Assembly (NCBI GenBank): GCA_028671895.1
Contig: CM053802.1
Location: 32,588,201 to 32,652,200 of the forward strand
Reading direction: 5' to 3'
DNA: 64,000 nucleotides
Source: Oenanthe sinensis
Taxonomy: Eukaryota > Streptophyta > Magnoliopsida > Apiales > Apiaceae
Both the position numbers and the translations under genes were made by a program. The stretch's first letter is position 1. Every line of letters begins with the position of its first letter. Shown here piece by piece: positions 53,766 to 64,000 of the stretch. The notes beneath the pieces are model-generated. The model was not told where the DNA came from and searched no databases. It worked only from the letters and a program-made list of their open reading frames with translations.

Positions 53766-56700
53766 ATGCCGCCAAGAAAAAGAAACACCTCAAATTCATC
53801 TCAGAACCAAAACACTCAAGATCAAAATCCTATGGACCCTACAGTTGCCCAACTCATTCAGCTGCTACAACAGCAGACAGCTCTTTTAACTCAGCAACAG
53901 CAAAGACCTTCTGCACCCCCAGCAGTTACTTTTAAATCTTTTCAAGCAGTGAAACCACCTGAATTTAAAGGATCCACAAACCCAGTAGAAGCCCAAACTT
54001 GGCTTAAGGAAATGGAAAAAGCTTTTCAGTTAGTAGACGTAGATGAAGATAAGAAGACTGAGTATGCTAGTTACTTTCTTAAAGCTGAAGCCGGTTACTG
54101 GTGGGAGTCTACGAAGATGCTTCAGGGTGAAGGTGTAATTTCTTGGGATCGGTTTACAGAATTGTTTTTAGAAAAGTACTTTCCTAGTTTCATGAAGGAC
54201 CAGATGGAAATTAAATTTCTAGAACTGAAGCAAGGAGGTATGAGTGTAGCAGAGTACGAGGCCAAGTTTTCTGAGATGGCCAGATTTGTGCCAGAATTTG
54301 TCAACACTGACGTCAAAAAGGCCAAGAGGTTTCAGCAAGGCCTAAGGCCATGGATTAGAAGTAGGGTAGCAGTTTTTGAGCTGCAAAGCTTTACTGCAAT
54401 AGTTCAAAAAGCAATGATCGTGGAAGGAGAAAGTGACATGTCCCAGAAAGAGAAGGATAACAGAAAAAGAAAGTTTGGTGCTAGGGAAGAAAGTCAGGGA
54501 CAAGGTAATTTTAGAAACAAGTTTCATAGAAGGCCAGAAGGTCAGAGAAGTGATTCCCAGCAGATCAAGAATGATAATGATGAAAGAGGAAGACAAAACA
54601 ATAAAGCTCAAGGTTTCAACCAGCCGAAGGCCATCAGACAGTTTGTTCCTGAATGCAAAATTTGTGGAAGGAAGCACTCTGGAGTTTGTAATAAGCCCAA
54701 TATCACCTGCTTCAAATGCAACAGGAAAGGACATTATGCAGCAGAATGCAACAGCCAGAGTCAGAATCAAAATCAAAAGTCAGGGATCAAATGCTATAAG
54801 TGTGGCAAGCTAGGTCACATGGCAAGGGAATGCAAGGAACCTACACAGCCTACCAATGTTCTTCGAATAGCTGGAACTCCGTCTCAATCTTCAGCACATC
54901 AATCTAGAGCAAGAACATTCAACATGACTCAGAAAGAAGCTATTCAGGACGTGGATGTGATATCAGGTACACTTCCTGTTAACTCAGTGCAAGCTAGTGT
55001 ATTGATTGATTCAGGAGCTACTAAGTCTTTTGTATCTCAAGATTTTCTTGGTAAATTGCAATGTGAAGTCCGACCTTTGGATCAAGCCTTAGTTATAGAA
55101 GTAGCTAACCAGGCAACGATTCCAGTAAGCCAAGTTTGTCCTAGTTGTGACATTGAAATAGGCAGTTGTCATTTTCTTGCTAACTTGATACCTTTTAAGT
55201 TAGGTGAATTTGATGTAATTCTAGGGATGGATTGGTTGTCAGAATACAAGGCTCAAATAGATTGTAGGAATAAGAGGTTAAAGTTGAAAACCCTAGAAGG
55301 AGAAGAAGTTGAATTTCGAGGTACCCGGCAAGTCAAGAAGTTTTTGAATATTGCTCAGGCAAAGAGATTTCTGCGTCAAGGATGTGAGGCTTACCTAGCC
55401 TATGTTGTAGACACTGAGAAGAAGTCAGTTCAGTTAGAAGATGTTCCTATCGTCAACGAATTTCCCGACGTATTTCCAGATGAATTACCAGGCTTACCTT
55501 CCGATAGGGAAATAGAATTCTCCATTGATTTAGCTCCAGGCACTGAGCCAGTTTCCAAAGCTCCGTATAGAATGGCGCTAGTTGAGATGAAAGAATTGGC
55601 GAGTCAAATACAAGATCTCTTGGACAAAGGAATTATAAGGCCTAGTGTGTCCCCCTGGGGAGCACCAGTTCTGTTTGTTAAGAAGAAGGATGGAAGCATG
55701 AGGTTGTGCATAGATTACCGAGAGTTAAATAAGCTAACCATCAAGAATAAGTACCCATTGCCGAGGATAGATGATCTTTTCGACCAGCTGAAAGGAGCCG
55801 AATGGTTCTCAAAAATTGATTTAAGGTCCGGATACCATCAACTCAAGATCAAACCTGAAGATGTATCTAAAACAGCATTCAGAACAAGGTACGGACACTA
55901 TGAATTTTTAGTTATGGCTTTTGGATTGACAAATGCCCCAGCAGCGTTTATGGATCTGATGAACAGAGTCTTTAAGAAATATTTAGACAAGTTTGTGATT
56001 GTTTTCATCGACGACATCCTGATATATTCCAAGTCAGAAGAAGAGCATGCAGATCATTTGAGAATTGCCTTAGAGACCTTAAGAAAGGAAAAGTTGTATG
56101 CGAAGTTTTCAAAATGTGAATTTTGGTTGAAGGAGGTACAATTCTTAGGTCATGTTGTTAGCAGAGAAGGCATCAAAGTTGATCCGACAAAGATAGAAGC
56201 AGTGATGAAATGGGAAAGGCCACGGACTCCAACAGAAGTCAGAAGTTTTCTGGGTTTAGCAGGGTACTATCGAAGATTTGTTCAAGATTTCTCTAAGATA
56301 GCTACCCCTATGACCAAATTGACAAGGAAGAATGAAAAGTTTGTATGGGATGAGAAGTGTGAAGAAAGTTTTGAAGAGTTAAAGCGGAGACTAGTGTCTG
56401 CCCCAGTATTGGTGTTACCAGACGATCAAGGAAATTTTGTCATCTACAGTGACGCTTCACTCAAAGGTTTGGGATGTGTTCTGATGCAACATGGGAAAGT
56501 TATTGCATATGCTTCCAGGCAGTTAAGACCTCATGAATTGAAGTATCCTACACATGATTTGGAATTAGCTGCCATTGTATTTGCATTGAAGATTTGGAGG
56601 CACTATTTGTACGGAGAAAAGTGTGAGATTTTTACTGACCATAAGAGTTTGAAGTATATCTTTACTCAGAAAGAATTGAATATGAGACAGAGAAGATGGT

Positions 56701-58325
56701 TGGAATTGATCAAAGACTATGACTGCACAATCAACTATCATCCAGGCAAAGCGAATGTCGTAGCAGATGCTTTAAGCAGAAAAGAAAGATTGAATATAAT
56801 GGTTTTGTCTGAGGAATTGATCAAAGAGTTTGAGAAATTGGAAATAGAGGTATGTGATTCGGATTCAGTGGAAGAGATGGTGTATACAATGACTTTTCAG
56901 CCAGAAGTGTTAGAAAAGATCAAGAGATGTCAAGAACAGATGATGAGTCAAGACAGAACCAAGTTGACTGGAGAAGAGTTAAAAAGTCAGAAGGACGATA
57001 AAGGAATCTTTAGGTTTTCCTCACGAATTTGGATCCCCAATGTTCAAGAGCTCAAGAATGAAATTTTGCATGATGCACATAGTTCAAGATACTCTATTCA
57101 TCCAGGAAGCACAAAGATGTATAAAGACTTGAAGGAAAATTTTTGGTGGCCCAACATGAAAAGAGATGTGGCAGAATGGATCAGTAAATGTTATACATGC
57201 CAGAGAGTAAAAGCTGAACACCAGAGGCCCAGCGGATTGTTGCAACCATTAGAGATTCCAGAATGGAAATGGGAGAATCTTGCTATGGATTTTGTAGTAG
57301 GTCTACCAAGGACTAAAGCTAATCATGATGCTATCTGGGTAATAATAGACAGATTGACCAAGTCAGCGCACTTTCTACCGATCAACGAAAGATTTTCACT
57401 GGACAAGTTGGTTCATTTGTATCTGAAAGAGATTGTGATGCGACATGGTGTTCCTGTATCAATAGTGTCAGACAGAGACCCGAGATTCAATTCAAGATTT
57501 TGGAAGAAATTTCAAGAATGTTTGGGAACAAAACTGAATATGAGTACTGCGTATCATCCTCAAACAGATGGACAGAGTGAAAGGACAATCCAGACTATTG
57601 AAGACATGTTAAGAGTTTGTGCCTTAGATTTTGAAGGAAGTTGGGACGAGCATCTACCATTGGTGGAATTTTCATATAATAACAGTTATCATGCTAGTAT
57701 TGGGATGCCCCCGTATGAAGCTTTATATGGAAGAAAATGCAGATCACCAGTGTGTTGGAATGAAGTTGGTGAGCGTAAGATTTTGGGTCCAGAGTTAGTT
57801 CAGCAAACTAAAGAAAAGATTGAGTTGATTCAGAAGAGATTGTTAGCTGCTCAGGATAGGCAAAAGAAGTATGCTGACCAGTCAAGGAAAGATATGAATT
57901 TTGAAGAAGGTGACCAAGTGTTGTTAAAGATTTCTCCGTGGAAAGGTGTTAGTAGATTTGGCAAGAGAGGAAAGCTTAATCCACGATATATAGGACCTTT
58001 TGAAGTTTTGAAGCAAGTTGGGAAAGTTGCATACGAATTGGCTCTACCACCGCAGATGCAGCACATTCACAATGTTTTTCACGTGTCTATGCTTCGAAAG
58101 TACAATCCTGATATGAGCCATGTGATAGAATATGAACCCTTGGAAATTCAACCTGACTTGTCCTATGTAGAACAGCCTGTAGAAATTCAGGATCGCAAGG
58201 ATAAAATTTTGAGGAATAAGTCTGTTAAGCTTGTAAAGGTTTTGTGGAGAAATCCTCGAGTTGAGGAATCCACCTGGGAACTTGAGAGTGAAATGCTCGA
58301 GAAGTATCCCTATTTGTTTACTTAG
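53766..58325 (+). CDS. Chromovirus Gag-Pol polyprotein, intact
   Basis: 1,519 codons without interruption. Gag comes first, with capsid region about 60-220, then CKICGRKHSGVC and two CCHC knuckles at about 315 (CFKCNRKGHYAAEC) and 343 (CYKCGKLGHMAREC). Protease has DSGA at 415-418; RT has FIDD at 747-750; RNase H has SDAS with D896. Integrase has an HHCC zinc region and the D1175, D1236, E1272 triad (D-D-35-E). A C-terminal chromodomain lies at about 1480-1519 (VLWRNPRVEESTWELESEM). Gag and Pol share one frame, as in many plant chromoviruses. All visible catalytic residues are present, so the element could encode active enzymes. Confidence 0.96.
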   Translation: MPPRKRNTSNSSQNQNTQDQNPMDPTVAQLIQLLQQQTALLTQQQQRPSAPPAVTFKSFQAVKPPEFKGSTNPVEAQTWLKEMEKAFQLVDVDEDKKTEYASYFLKAEAGYWWESTKMLQGEGVISWDRFTELFLEKYFPSFMKDQMEIKFLELKQGGMSVAEYEAKFSEMARFVPEFVNTDVKKAKRFQQGLRPWIRSRVAVFELQSFTAIVQKAMIVEGESDMSQKEKDNRKRKFGAREESQGQGNFRNKFHRRPEGQRSDSQQIKNDNDERGRQNNKAQGFNQPKAIRQFVPECKICGRKHSGVCNKPNITCFKCNRKGHYAAECNSQSQNQNQKSGIKCYKCGKLGHMARECKEPTQPTNVLRIAGTPSQSSAHQSRARTFNMTQKEAIQDVDVISGTLPVNSVQASVLIDSGATKSFVSQDFLGKLQCEVRPLDQALVIEVANQATIPVSQVCPSCDIEIGSCHFLANLIPFKLGEFDVILGMDWLSEYKAQIDCRNKRLKLKTLEGEEVEFRGTRQVKKFLNIAQAKRFLRQGCEAYLAYVVDTEKKSVQLEDVPIVNEFPDVFPDELPGLPSDREIEFSIDLAPGTEPVSKAPYRMALVEMKELASQIQDLLDKGIIRPSVSPWGAPVLFVKKKDGSMRLCIDYRELNKLTIKNKYPLPRIDDLFDQLKGAEWFSKIDLRSGYHQLKIKPEDVSKTAFRTRYGHYEFLVMAFGLTNAPAAFMDLMNRVFKKYLDKFVIVFIDDILIYSKSEEEHADHLRIALETLRKEKLYAKFSKCEFWLKEVQFLGHVVSREGIKVDPTKIEAVMKWERPRTPTEVRSFLGLAGYYRRFVQDFSKIATPMTKLTRKNEKFVWDEKCEESFEELKRRLVSAPVLVLPDDQGNFVIYSDASLKGLGCVLMQHGKVIAYASRQLRPHELKYPTHDLELAAIVFALKIWRHYLYGEKCEIFTDHKSLKYIFTQKELNMRQRRWLELIKDYDCTINYHPGKANVVADALSRKERLNIMVLSEELIKEFEKLEIEVCDSDSVEEMVYTMTFQPEVLEKIKRCQEQMMSQDRTKLTGEELKSQKDDKGIFRFSSRIWIPNVQELKNEILHDAHSSRYSIHPGSTKMYKDLKENFWWPNMKRDVAEWISKCYTCQRVKAEHQRPSGLLQPLEIPEWKWENLAMDFVVGLPRTKANHDAIWVIIDRLTKSAHFLPINERFSLDKLVHLYLKEIVMRHGVPVSIVSDRDPRFNSRFWKKFQECLGTKLNMSTAYHPQTDGQSERTIQTIEDMLRVCALDFEGSWDEHLPLVEFSYNNSYHASIGMPPYEALYGRKCRSPVCWNEVGERKILGPELVQQTKEKIELIQKRLLAAQDRQKKYADQSRKDMNFEEGDQVLLKISPWKGVSRFGKRGKLNPRYIGPFEVLKQVGKVAYELALPPQMQHIHNVFHVSMLRKYNPDMSHVIEYEPLEIQPDLSYVEQPVEIQDRKDKILRNKSVKLVKVLWRNPRVEESTWELESEMLEKYPYLFT

Positions 58326-58351
58326 GCTGATTCTGGGGACAGAATCTTGTT

Positions 58352-58364
58352 AAGGGGGGGAGAA
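58352..58364 (+). promoter_or_regulatory. Chromovirus polypurine tract
   Basis: AAGGGGGGGAGAA immediately before the TG of the downstream LTR. It is the primer site for plus-strand synthesis. Confidence 0.92.
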
Positions 58365-61300
58365 TGTAACGATCGAGGTAATTAAATCTATTTGAATAAT
58401 ATGAGGTATATGATTTATGTGTTTTAATGTGTTAAGATATGATATGTGGTGATTTTATATGTCTGGTTGACTGTCTGTTTGACTGTATTATGCTTAAGTG
58501 ATTTAATTCAGTGATTAATTGATTTTTCATGCTTAATTGAGTAACTGTTTGATTTTTATAAAATTATTGGTGTGTCCAATAATTATGAAATTTTATATGT
58601 AGTTCCTATGTGATTTTAGAGACTTTCTAAAAATGGTGATGTATTTAATTATAGTCCAAGTGATTTTATATAAATCTTTCATTCCTGTTTTATTCTAGAA
58701 ATATTACTCTTCTAAATTCCATATTTAATTATTGGAATGCCCAAAAATCATGAAACCTTTTCCAAAATGTTCCTTATTTATTCTAGGACTTTGGAAAAAT
58801 AAAAGTTTATTTTATTTGAGCTCAAAATCGTTTTTATGATTTTTCTCCTCTTATTTCCTATTTATGCACTAAAACTTCAAAGATTTTTAATTAATTCGTT
58901 ATTCATCAGAAAAATATTTCAAAAATATGGGGAAGCTTCTAAATTCATGATCTTTATTTTAAAAATATAAAACTTATTTTTGTACCTTGTTTCTCTCAAA
59001 ATTCGAATTATTAAGTGATTTAGATTCAGAAAATAGCAGATGTGAAATTACTGTTTTGCCCTTGTCATTAACAAAACCACCGCCCACTATCTTTTCTTCT
59101 CAGTTGCTCTGTACCATCGACTTGCAGGTTCTAGCTTCTTCTCTCAAGGCGATTTTGCTGTTTCTCTTGATTCTCGAGTCTATTGCTAGCATTTGTGTTG
59201 ATTTTTGAGAGTAAACTAACCCTAGATATGTATGCAATCCGTTGTTCTTGAGTTAGAATATATATATATGTATGCCGTGTGTATGTACAAACGGGGTTTG
59301 GTCTATACCTGCATGCAAGGGTTAAACTACTCTAATCTTGATACCCAGCACTAGGACGATGCTTGTTGAGTTGTTAATGAGTGAAAAACGCAGCTTTGGT
59401 GTCGAGAATCCGATGATCGGACTTTCCACCGGAGCTTGGCCGCCGGCGATGACTATTACGAGCTGGCAGGTCAACGGCGATGATGAAATGAGCCGGAACT
59501 ACCATTTTTATTTATGTTAGACTAGTAATTCTTGATGCATGTCACGGTTTCCATTTTTCCGAGCTTGTATAGTAAATTTCCGATTGGTACTTGAGGGAAT
59601 AGCTTTGTTTGTACTAGTATGATAGCAATTAATCTCTTGAATAATTGTTTGGCTGCTGTGAGTTCAATGTATTGCTAATTGAGAATTTCATGTCAAAATT
59701 TTGTATTTTCCGACTAGTGCTTGATTTTTGCCGATTGTGTATTCATATTTTCCGGCAAGAAGTTGTATGCATTATGCTTAATTATAGTGATTAATAGTTA
59801 TTTGGATACATATGAGTTTTAAATTGAAAATGTATATGAGTATATGTGTGTTTCGAATTTTGTATGCATAAATCAGTAAGAACTTGTTAGAGGCCTATGT
59901 CCTGTTTTTGAGTTTAATCCGATGGCAATGAATGGGTACTAATTGCTATGATTTCGTGTACATAGATATGCTTGCCTTCGATTTTACCATGAACCTAGCT
60001 GCAATATGAAACCAAATTGTGCACAATTCGAACTATATGATTTATTAAGTGGGAATGTGATTGACTTGGCTTCGAGTTATAAACTAGTGAATGTTATGTG
60101 TGTTTAATTGTAAAATATGAATGACTATTGTGATACTAGTCTAATGAGTACAAGGTGTGTGTGTGCATTCTAAATGAGAATATGTCAAGTTGCCTAGTTA
60201 AATGAATATTTCGAACTATAGAAATATAATGTATTAATTTTTATGTATGTTTGTATGCATTCCTACTTGATTGGATGTTTGAATAATTGTTTGGGTCGGT
60301 TGTATTCCGACAGGCAGCTTCCAATTACAGAGGAGGTGCTGCCAAAATTTACTAAAACTAAAACGACTTTGTAAAATATTATTGGCACACCACTTCTGTA
60401 TAAGAAAGGCTATCAGTCAGGAATGCTGTGAATGATATAATTGTCTATATGCTACTTGCTTGCCAGCATAGAAGTGATTATATAACAGAGTATGTCTACA
60501 GTGAATTATTATCTGTTAAGGGATTATAATTAACGAAAGGGTAGAATAGTTAGACGTTAATGAGAACGTCGAGAGTATATGAGTTACTGAGATAGTATTA
60601 TTTTTGTGTAGCTACGAAGGATATTGAGGTGAAGGACAAAGGAAAAGCTAAAGTAGAGAGTTAGTGTCTGGTGTAGGCGATCTACCTGTTCCACAGCTGT
60701 AGCATTCCTTATTTGAGGCAAGTAACTACTGCCTAACCTCTTTCAACTTAAACACTGTTTTGTAAATTGCTTTATGACCCTGCAATTGTATTATCTTATC
60801 TCAACTGTATTACCTTGTTTCAACTGTTTTAAACTATATCATGTCCTACTTTAATTGCTTTATTTAAACTGCAACCTTATATCGGATTCAATTGCGCTTT
60901 AAACTTTTCAATCCCTGAACTGTTATCGACAACTTATAAACTAGTTTTACAAATCTTGAACCAGTGATCTTGAGCTGTGACTTGTGCTACCACCACTTCT
61001 TATCAATAATTGCTTAAACTTAAATCTTAAAAGAACCCTGTTACTTAAGCCTAACTGTTATCCTGAGTAAATGTTTACATCTGTTTTCAAAAACAACTGT
61101 TATACTTATGGATTGACCCTGCACCTTGACTTCATAACTTTAACTTGTTTTAAAATTCCAGTTTATGATTTCAACTTACCCTATTACAACAGAGACTTGT
61201 TTTGAGATTTACCCTGGTATAAACTTTACCTCTGTCTAATGATCTTTAAAAAGAGATTTAAATATGAAGTCCGACTTTCAAAAAGTCTGTTTCATCAAAT

Positions 61301-62579
61301 GATTTGGTAACTTTAAAAAGAAAGGTTTTGGTTATTATAGGAATTCCGATCAAAATGGTTTCTGCGGATTCCTATAGGTTGGAGGCGTAAGAGGCCGAGT
61401 GACGCCGGTCCAGCACTTTTTATGTGTAGACTATAATGAGATAGTCAATGGCTATAATGAGATAGCCCAAGGCCAATGGCAATAAGTGCCTTTATGAGTA
61501 CTCCTTATGTCCAGAGGGACTTTAGTCCGTTATAGGGACTTTACGTGGCTGATCACCCGTATTGTCTGGCGTTGTGAGAAAACTTCAACCAAAATGATTG
61601 TTTTAAACAGAAAAGGTCCTAATGAGAGGACAGTTTTACAAATGATTTGAAAAGTAAAGGTCCTAATGAAAGGACAATTTTATAGATGATTTTAAAAGCA
61701 AGGTCCTAATGAGAGGACAGTTTTATAAAATGTTTTGAAAGAATCAATCCTAAGGAAAGGATAGTTTTATATAAATGGACTTTGAAATGATTAGTAATGA
61801 ATAATGAAATGCCTTGTTATAACCTGTCATACAGCTTCAATTATCAGACATATCTTGGGTTGACCTTGTTTCAATTGTTATACATTATTTTCCTGTTATC
61901 CATCTAACCCTGCAGATTACTCTTATACTTCCACCTGGTTATTACTTTCCAGCTTCTTGTTTATTCTGTACCAGTTATTGAAATTGTTTAACCCTGCCAG
62001 CAGTTTTATAAAAGAAAGTTTTGCGAGAAATGATTACCCTGACTAGTATGTTAATTACAATTTTGGGACAATGAGGTCCAGTAATGATTTAAAGCATGGT
62101 TTTGAGCAAAAGATTTTGTTTAAATTATATATAAGCCTGTAGAACTGTTTTCAACCAGTATGGTTACTTGCTGAGCTTTTGTAGCTCATCCTTTTATTTT
62201 CTAACATCTACAGCTTTTGAGAATCATGGTCCGTATTAAGCAGACTGCTCGGAAGAACATGTCTTACATGAACTTTGCTAGGCTGGCTGAGAGGGAACAG
62301 GTAGGATCGAGGCAGAGTTGGAAGGAAAAGACTTTGTTTAGTCTTGTACTTTTATTAGTAGATCTTGAGATGATTCAGGAGTTGTAATATTTTTTTCGTT
62401 GTTGTAAATTTAAATATAAATAAATGTAGTAGTGTGCTTGTTTCATACCATTACCTTGAAAGGTCCAGGCGAGTAGTCGGGGTCATATTTATGGTTATTC
62501 TCTATTTTTGTGATTTAGGGTGCATGCATCTAGAGTTAGTGACTCCCCGATCTAGACCCCGGATCGGGAGGGCGTCACA
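58365..62579 (+). repeat. Chromovirus second LTR (4,215 bp), shared and chimeric
   Basis: 3' LTR of the element to the left and 5' LTR for the internal region to the right. From 58365 to 62493 it differs from the first LTR at about four sites: near 58561, 58605, 60003 and 61535. After 62493 the last 86 bp differ at many positions and lack 13 bp, including one copy of the GTGTCAGTGAC doublet. That pattern matches the diverged internal region that follows. Confidence 0.92.
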
Positions 62580-63179
62580 GGTTGGTATCAGAGCTAAAGT
62601 TTTGGTCACTGAAACAAGCCAGGATTAAGTTAAACAAGTAGATCATTTAATAAAAGAAGAGAGAGTAATGGTAAGATAGGATTAGATAACAAAGAGTGGT
62701 ATAGACGTTAGAATTTTAACTGTAGATTTAAGATGATCTTATCCCTTTTTGCATTGCATATTATACTACTGCAGGCTCGTGGAATTGTTTCACAACCACC
62801 ACCATCTCCTGGTTCCTCTGAATTTTCTTCGGATACTGACGATGATGCTATAGTTATATCTAGTTCTGAGAGCGAGGAGGAGGAGCTGATTCCTGAGCCC
62901 CCTGCTCAGCCTGACCTACCCTCAGGGAGTGCTGGTGTCCCTGTTCGCCGTAGAGTTTATAGGCCATCCATTACCCTAGGCCAGCTGAGAGTTCCCGAGC
63001 ATCCTGTCGAGTGGTGGGAGGATCGCATTAGGGCTGTCGAGGAAGAGGGACGTAGGCAGATAGCGGCCAGAGCATTTCCAGATGATATGGCGGAGCGGGC
63101 AGGAGAGTTGACCCGGGTGCTTAGTAGACTGCCGATTGGACTCAGGGCTGCCAGAGACAGGGATCACCGGGGAGATTAG
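62226..63179 (+). CDS. Candidate spliced leader gene, second copy
   Basis: Exon 1, 62226-62300, is identical to the first copy including the MVRIKQTARK start and CAG|GTAGG donor. The acceptor CTGCAG is at 62769-62774; exon 2 is 62775-63179, again 134 codons in phase 0. Exon 2 has roughly a dozen amino-acid changes. One-residue loss and gain in the acidic tract compensate in length, and AIVISSSESEEEE is kept. The intron here would be 474 bp. Conservation of frame, splice sites and length in a diverged copy supports a real gene, though only two copies can be compared. Confidence 0.5.
62583..62594 (+). promoter_or_regulatory. Primer binding site, second chromovirus copy
   Basis: TGGTATCAGAGC, three bases after the shared LTR. 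Confidence 0.9.
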
Positions 63180-63622
63180 TTGTCAGGATGTTTGAGTGTT
63201 AGAAGGGACATTTGTTAGAGCCCTCTAGCACACTTGCCTAGATGTTATTTCTGTTTTCTTCCCAGTACTTGTATTTCGTGGTTGTACTTTAACGTATCCT
63301 GCACTTTGGCACTTTTAGTATCTATGTATGTTTGCTTTTCAGTTCCAGTATCTTTCGATATATCTGCCATTTTTTTTTTTTGCACATTTGACCATAAACT
63401 GTTTCTTACCTTTACCAGTACCTTATTTATACCTGTTGTGCTAACCTGTTTTCGATAGAACCTTTATATCTTTGTGGTACAGGCAACTTATGTAGTAATG
63501 ATGCTACAAGATTGATTTTTAAAATAGAGTTTTTAATGCCCAAATGGTTTTAAAAGTATTTGAACTGTTTACAATATGGTGTAGTGTATTGCTTAATAAG
63601 TTGCTTGTTTCCCTTATAGTAA

Positions 63623-64000
63623 ATGCCGCCAAAGAAAAGAAACACCTCAAATTCGTCTCAGAACCATAATACTCAAGATCAAAATCCCATGGACCCTACA
63701 GTTGCCCAACTCATTCAATTGCTACAACAGCAAACAGCTCTTTTAACTCAGCAACAGCAAAGACCTTCCGCACCCCCAGCAGTTACCTTTAAATCTTTTC
63801 AAGCAGTGAAACCACCTGAATTTAGAGGATCCACAGACCCAGTAGAAGCCTAGACATGGCTTAAGGAGATGGAAAAAGCTTTTCAGTTGGTAGACGTAGA
63901 TGAAGATAAGAAGACTGAGTATGCTAGTTATTTTCTTAAAGCTGAAGCCGGTTACTGGTGGGAGTCTACGAAGATGCTTCAGGGTGAAGGTGTGATTTCT
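63623..64000 (+). pseudogene. Chromovirus gag, second copy (nonsense, partial)
   Basis: Starts ATG 63623 and matches the first gag closely, but TAG at 63851-63853 (CAA in the first copy) ends the frame after 76 codons. Homology continues in frame to the window end (TWLKEMEKAFQLVDVDEDKK), so this copy cannot make Gag-Pol from this start. Confidence 0.92.

Larger units (their letters stand above)
48500..62579 (+). mobile_element. Ty3/gypsy chromovirus (Tekay/Del-like), near-intact
   Basis: LTR 48500-52727, PBS 52731, leader with a spliced-gene candidate, gag-pol 53766-58325, PPT, LTR 58365-62579. Integrase lies after RNase H and ends in a chromodomain, placing it among chromoviruses. LTRs over 4 kb and the RT/IN motifs favour the Tekay (Del) lineage. 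It is inserted in the copia RT region after CTATA (48495-48499). The two LTRs differ at four positions that I can see over the first 4.1 kb, so the insertion is young. The right flank of the original insertion is not visible because another internal region follows directly. Confidence 0.93.
62580..64000 (+). mobile_element. Second chromovirus copy, start of internal region
   Basis: Directly after the shared LTR: PBS (62583-62594), leader gene exon 2, spacer and gag start, continuing past the window end. It is collinear with 52728-54145 but with scattered substitutions and small indels, so it comes from a different, older or sister insertion. Confidence 0.92.

Noticed and set aside
62434..62628. 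64-codon frame across the LTR end and PBS
   Set aside because: It starts at a non-ATG codon, spans the PBS and is not maintained in the first copy (52569-52780).

Overview
This is a plant nuclear repeat region; I see no host protein-coding gene. Five repeat families lie side by side or nested: a 140-bp satellite, a multi-copy endogenous pararetrovirus of the caulimovirus type, a decayed Ty1/copia element, a near-intact Ty3/gypsy chromovirus with 4.2-kb LTRs, and the start of a second, diverged chromovirus copy sharing an LTR with the first. The PBS of every element matches plant initiator tRNA-Met. The caulimovirus gene set (VII-I-II-III-IV-V-VI, including an aphid-transmission-factor homologue) suggests a dicot host. 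I cannot name the species.

Layout. 1-19,752: satellite array, about 140 monomers of 140 bp, each built from three related sub-repeats (40+50+50 bp), with 100-bp variants and higher-order duplications of 520 bp to about 2 kb. 19,757-42,638: viral block. Copy 1 (minus, one full genome plus a short terminal redundancy) is followed by a scrambled mosaic (27,788-28,327), copy 2 (minus, partial), a head-to-head inversion point at about 32,100, copy 3 (plus, nearly complete) and copy 4 (plus, directly in tandem with copy 3 and cut inside gene IV). The unit genome is about 7.9 kb. Every copy is disabled by truncation, nonsense, frameshift or active-site change, but the copies remain very alike. Copies 2 and 3 form an inverted repeat with arms of about 3.7 kb and a 138-bp spacer, a natural design for a double-stranded RNA source.

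42,639-48,499: a Ty1/copia element inserted in viral gene IV. Its 5' LTR starts exactly at the viral break. It has a long leader and badly decayed gag-pol, and it is interrupted at the start of its reverse transcriptase by the chromovirus LTR at 48,500. 48,500-62,579: Tekay/Del-like chromovirus, LTR (4,228 bp), leader, 1,519-codon intact gag-pol with C-terminal chromodomain, PPT, LTR (4,215 bp). The second LTR leads directly into another leader and gag start (62,580-64,000), so the elements form an LTR-internal-LTR-internal tandem. The middle LTR looks recombinant near its 3' end.

The most interesting signal is a small leader gene in the chromovirus. A 25-codon exon in the R region of the LTR begins M-V-R-I-K-Q-T-A-R-K, nearly the N-terminal tail of histone H3 in exact K4/K9 register. 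It ends at a CAG|GTAGG splice donor. An acceptor 487 bp downstream, beyond the PBS, joins in phase to a 134-codon exon that carries a SUMO-interaction-like motif in an acidic Ser-rich tract. The arrangement is kept in both chromovirus copies. The same element encodes an integrase chromodomain, so a self-encoded H3-tail mimic is a testable chromatin-targeting or silencing-evasion idea.
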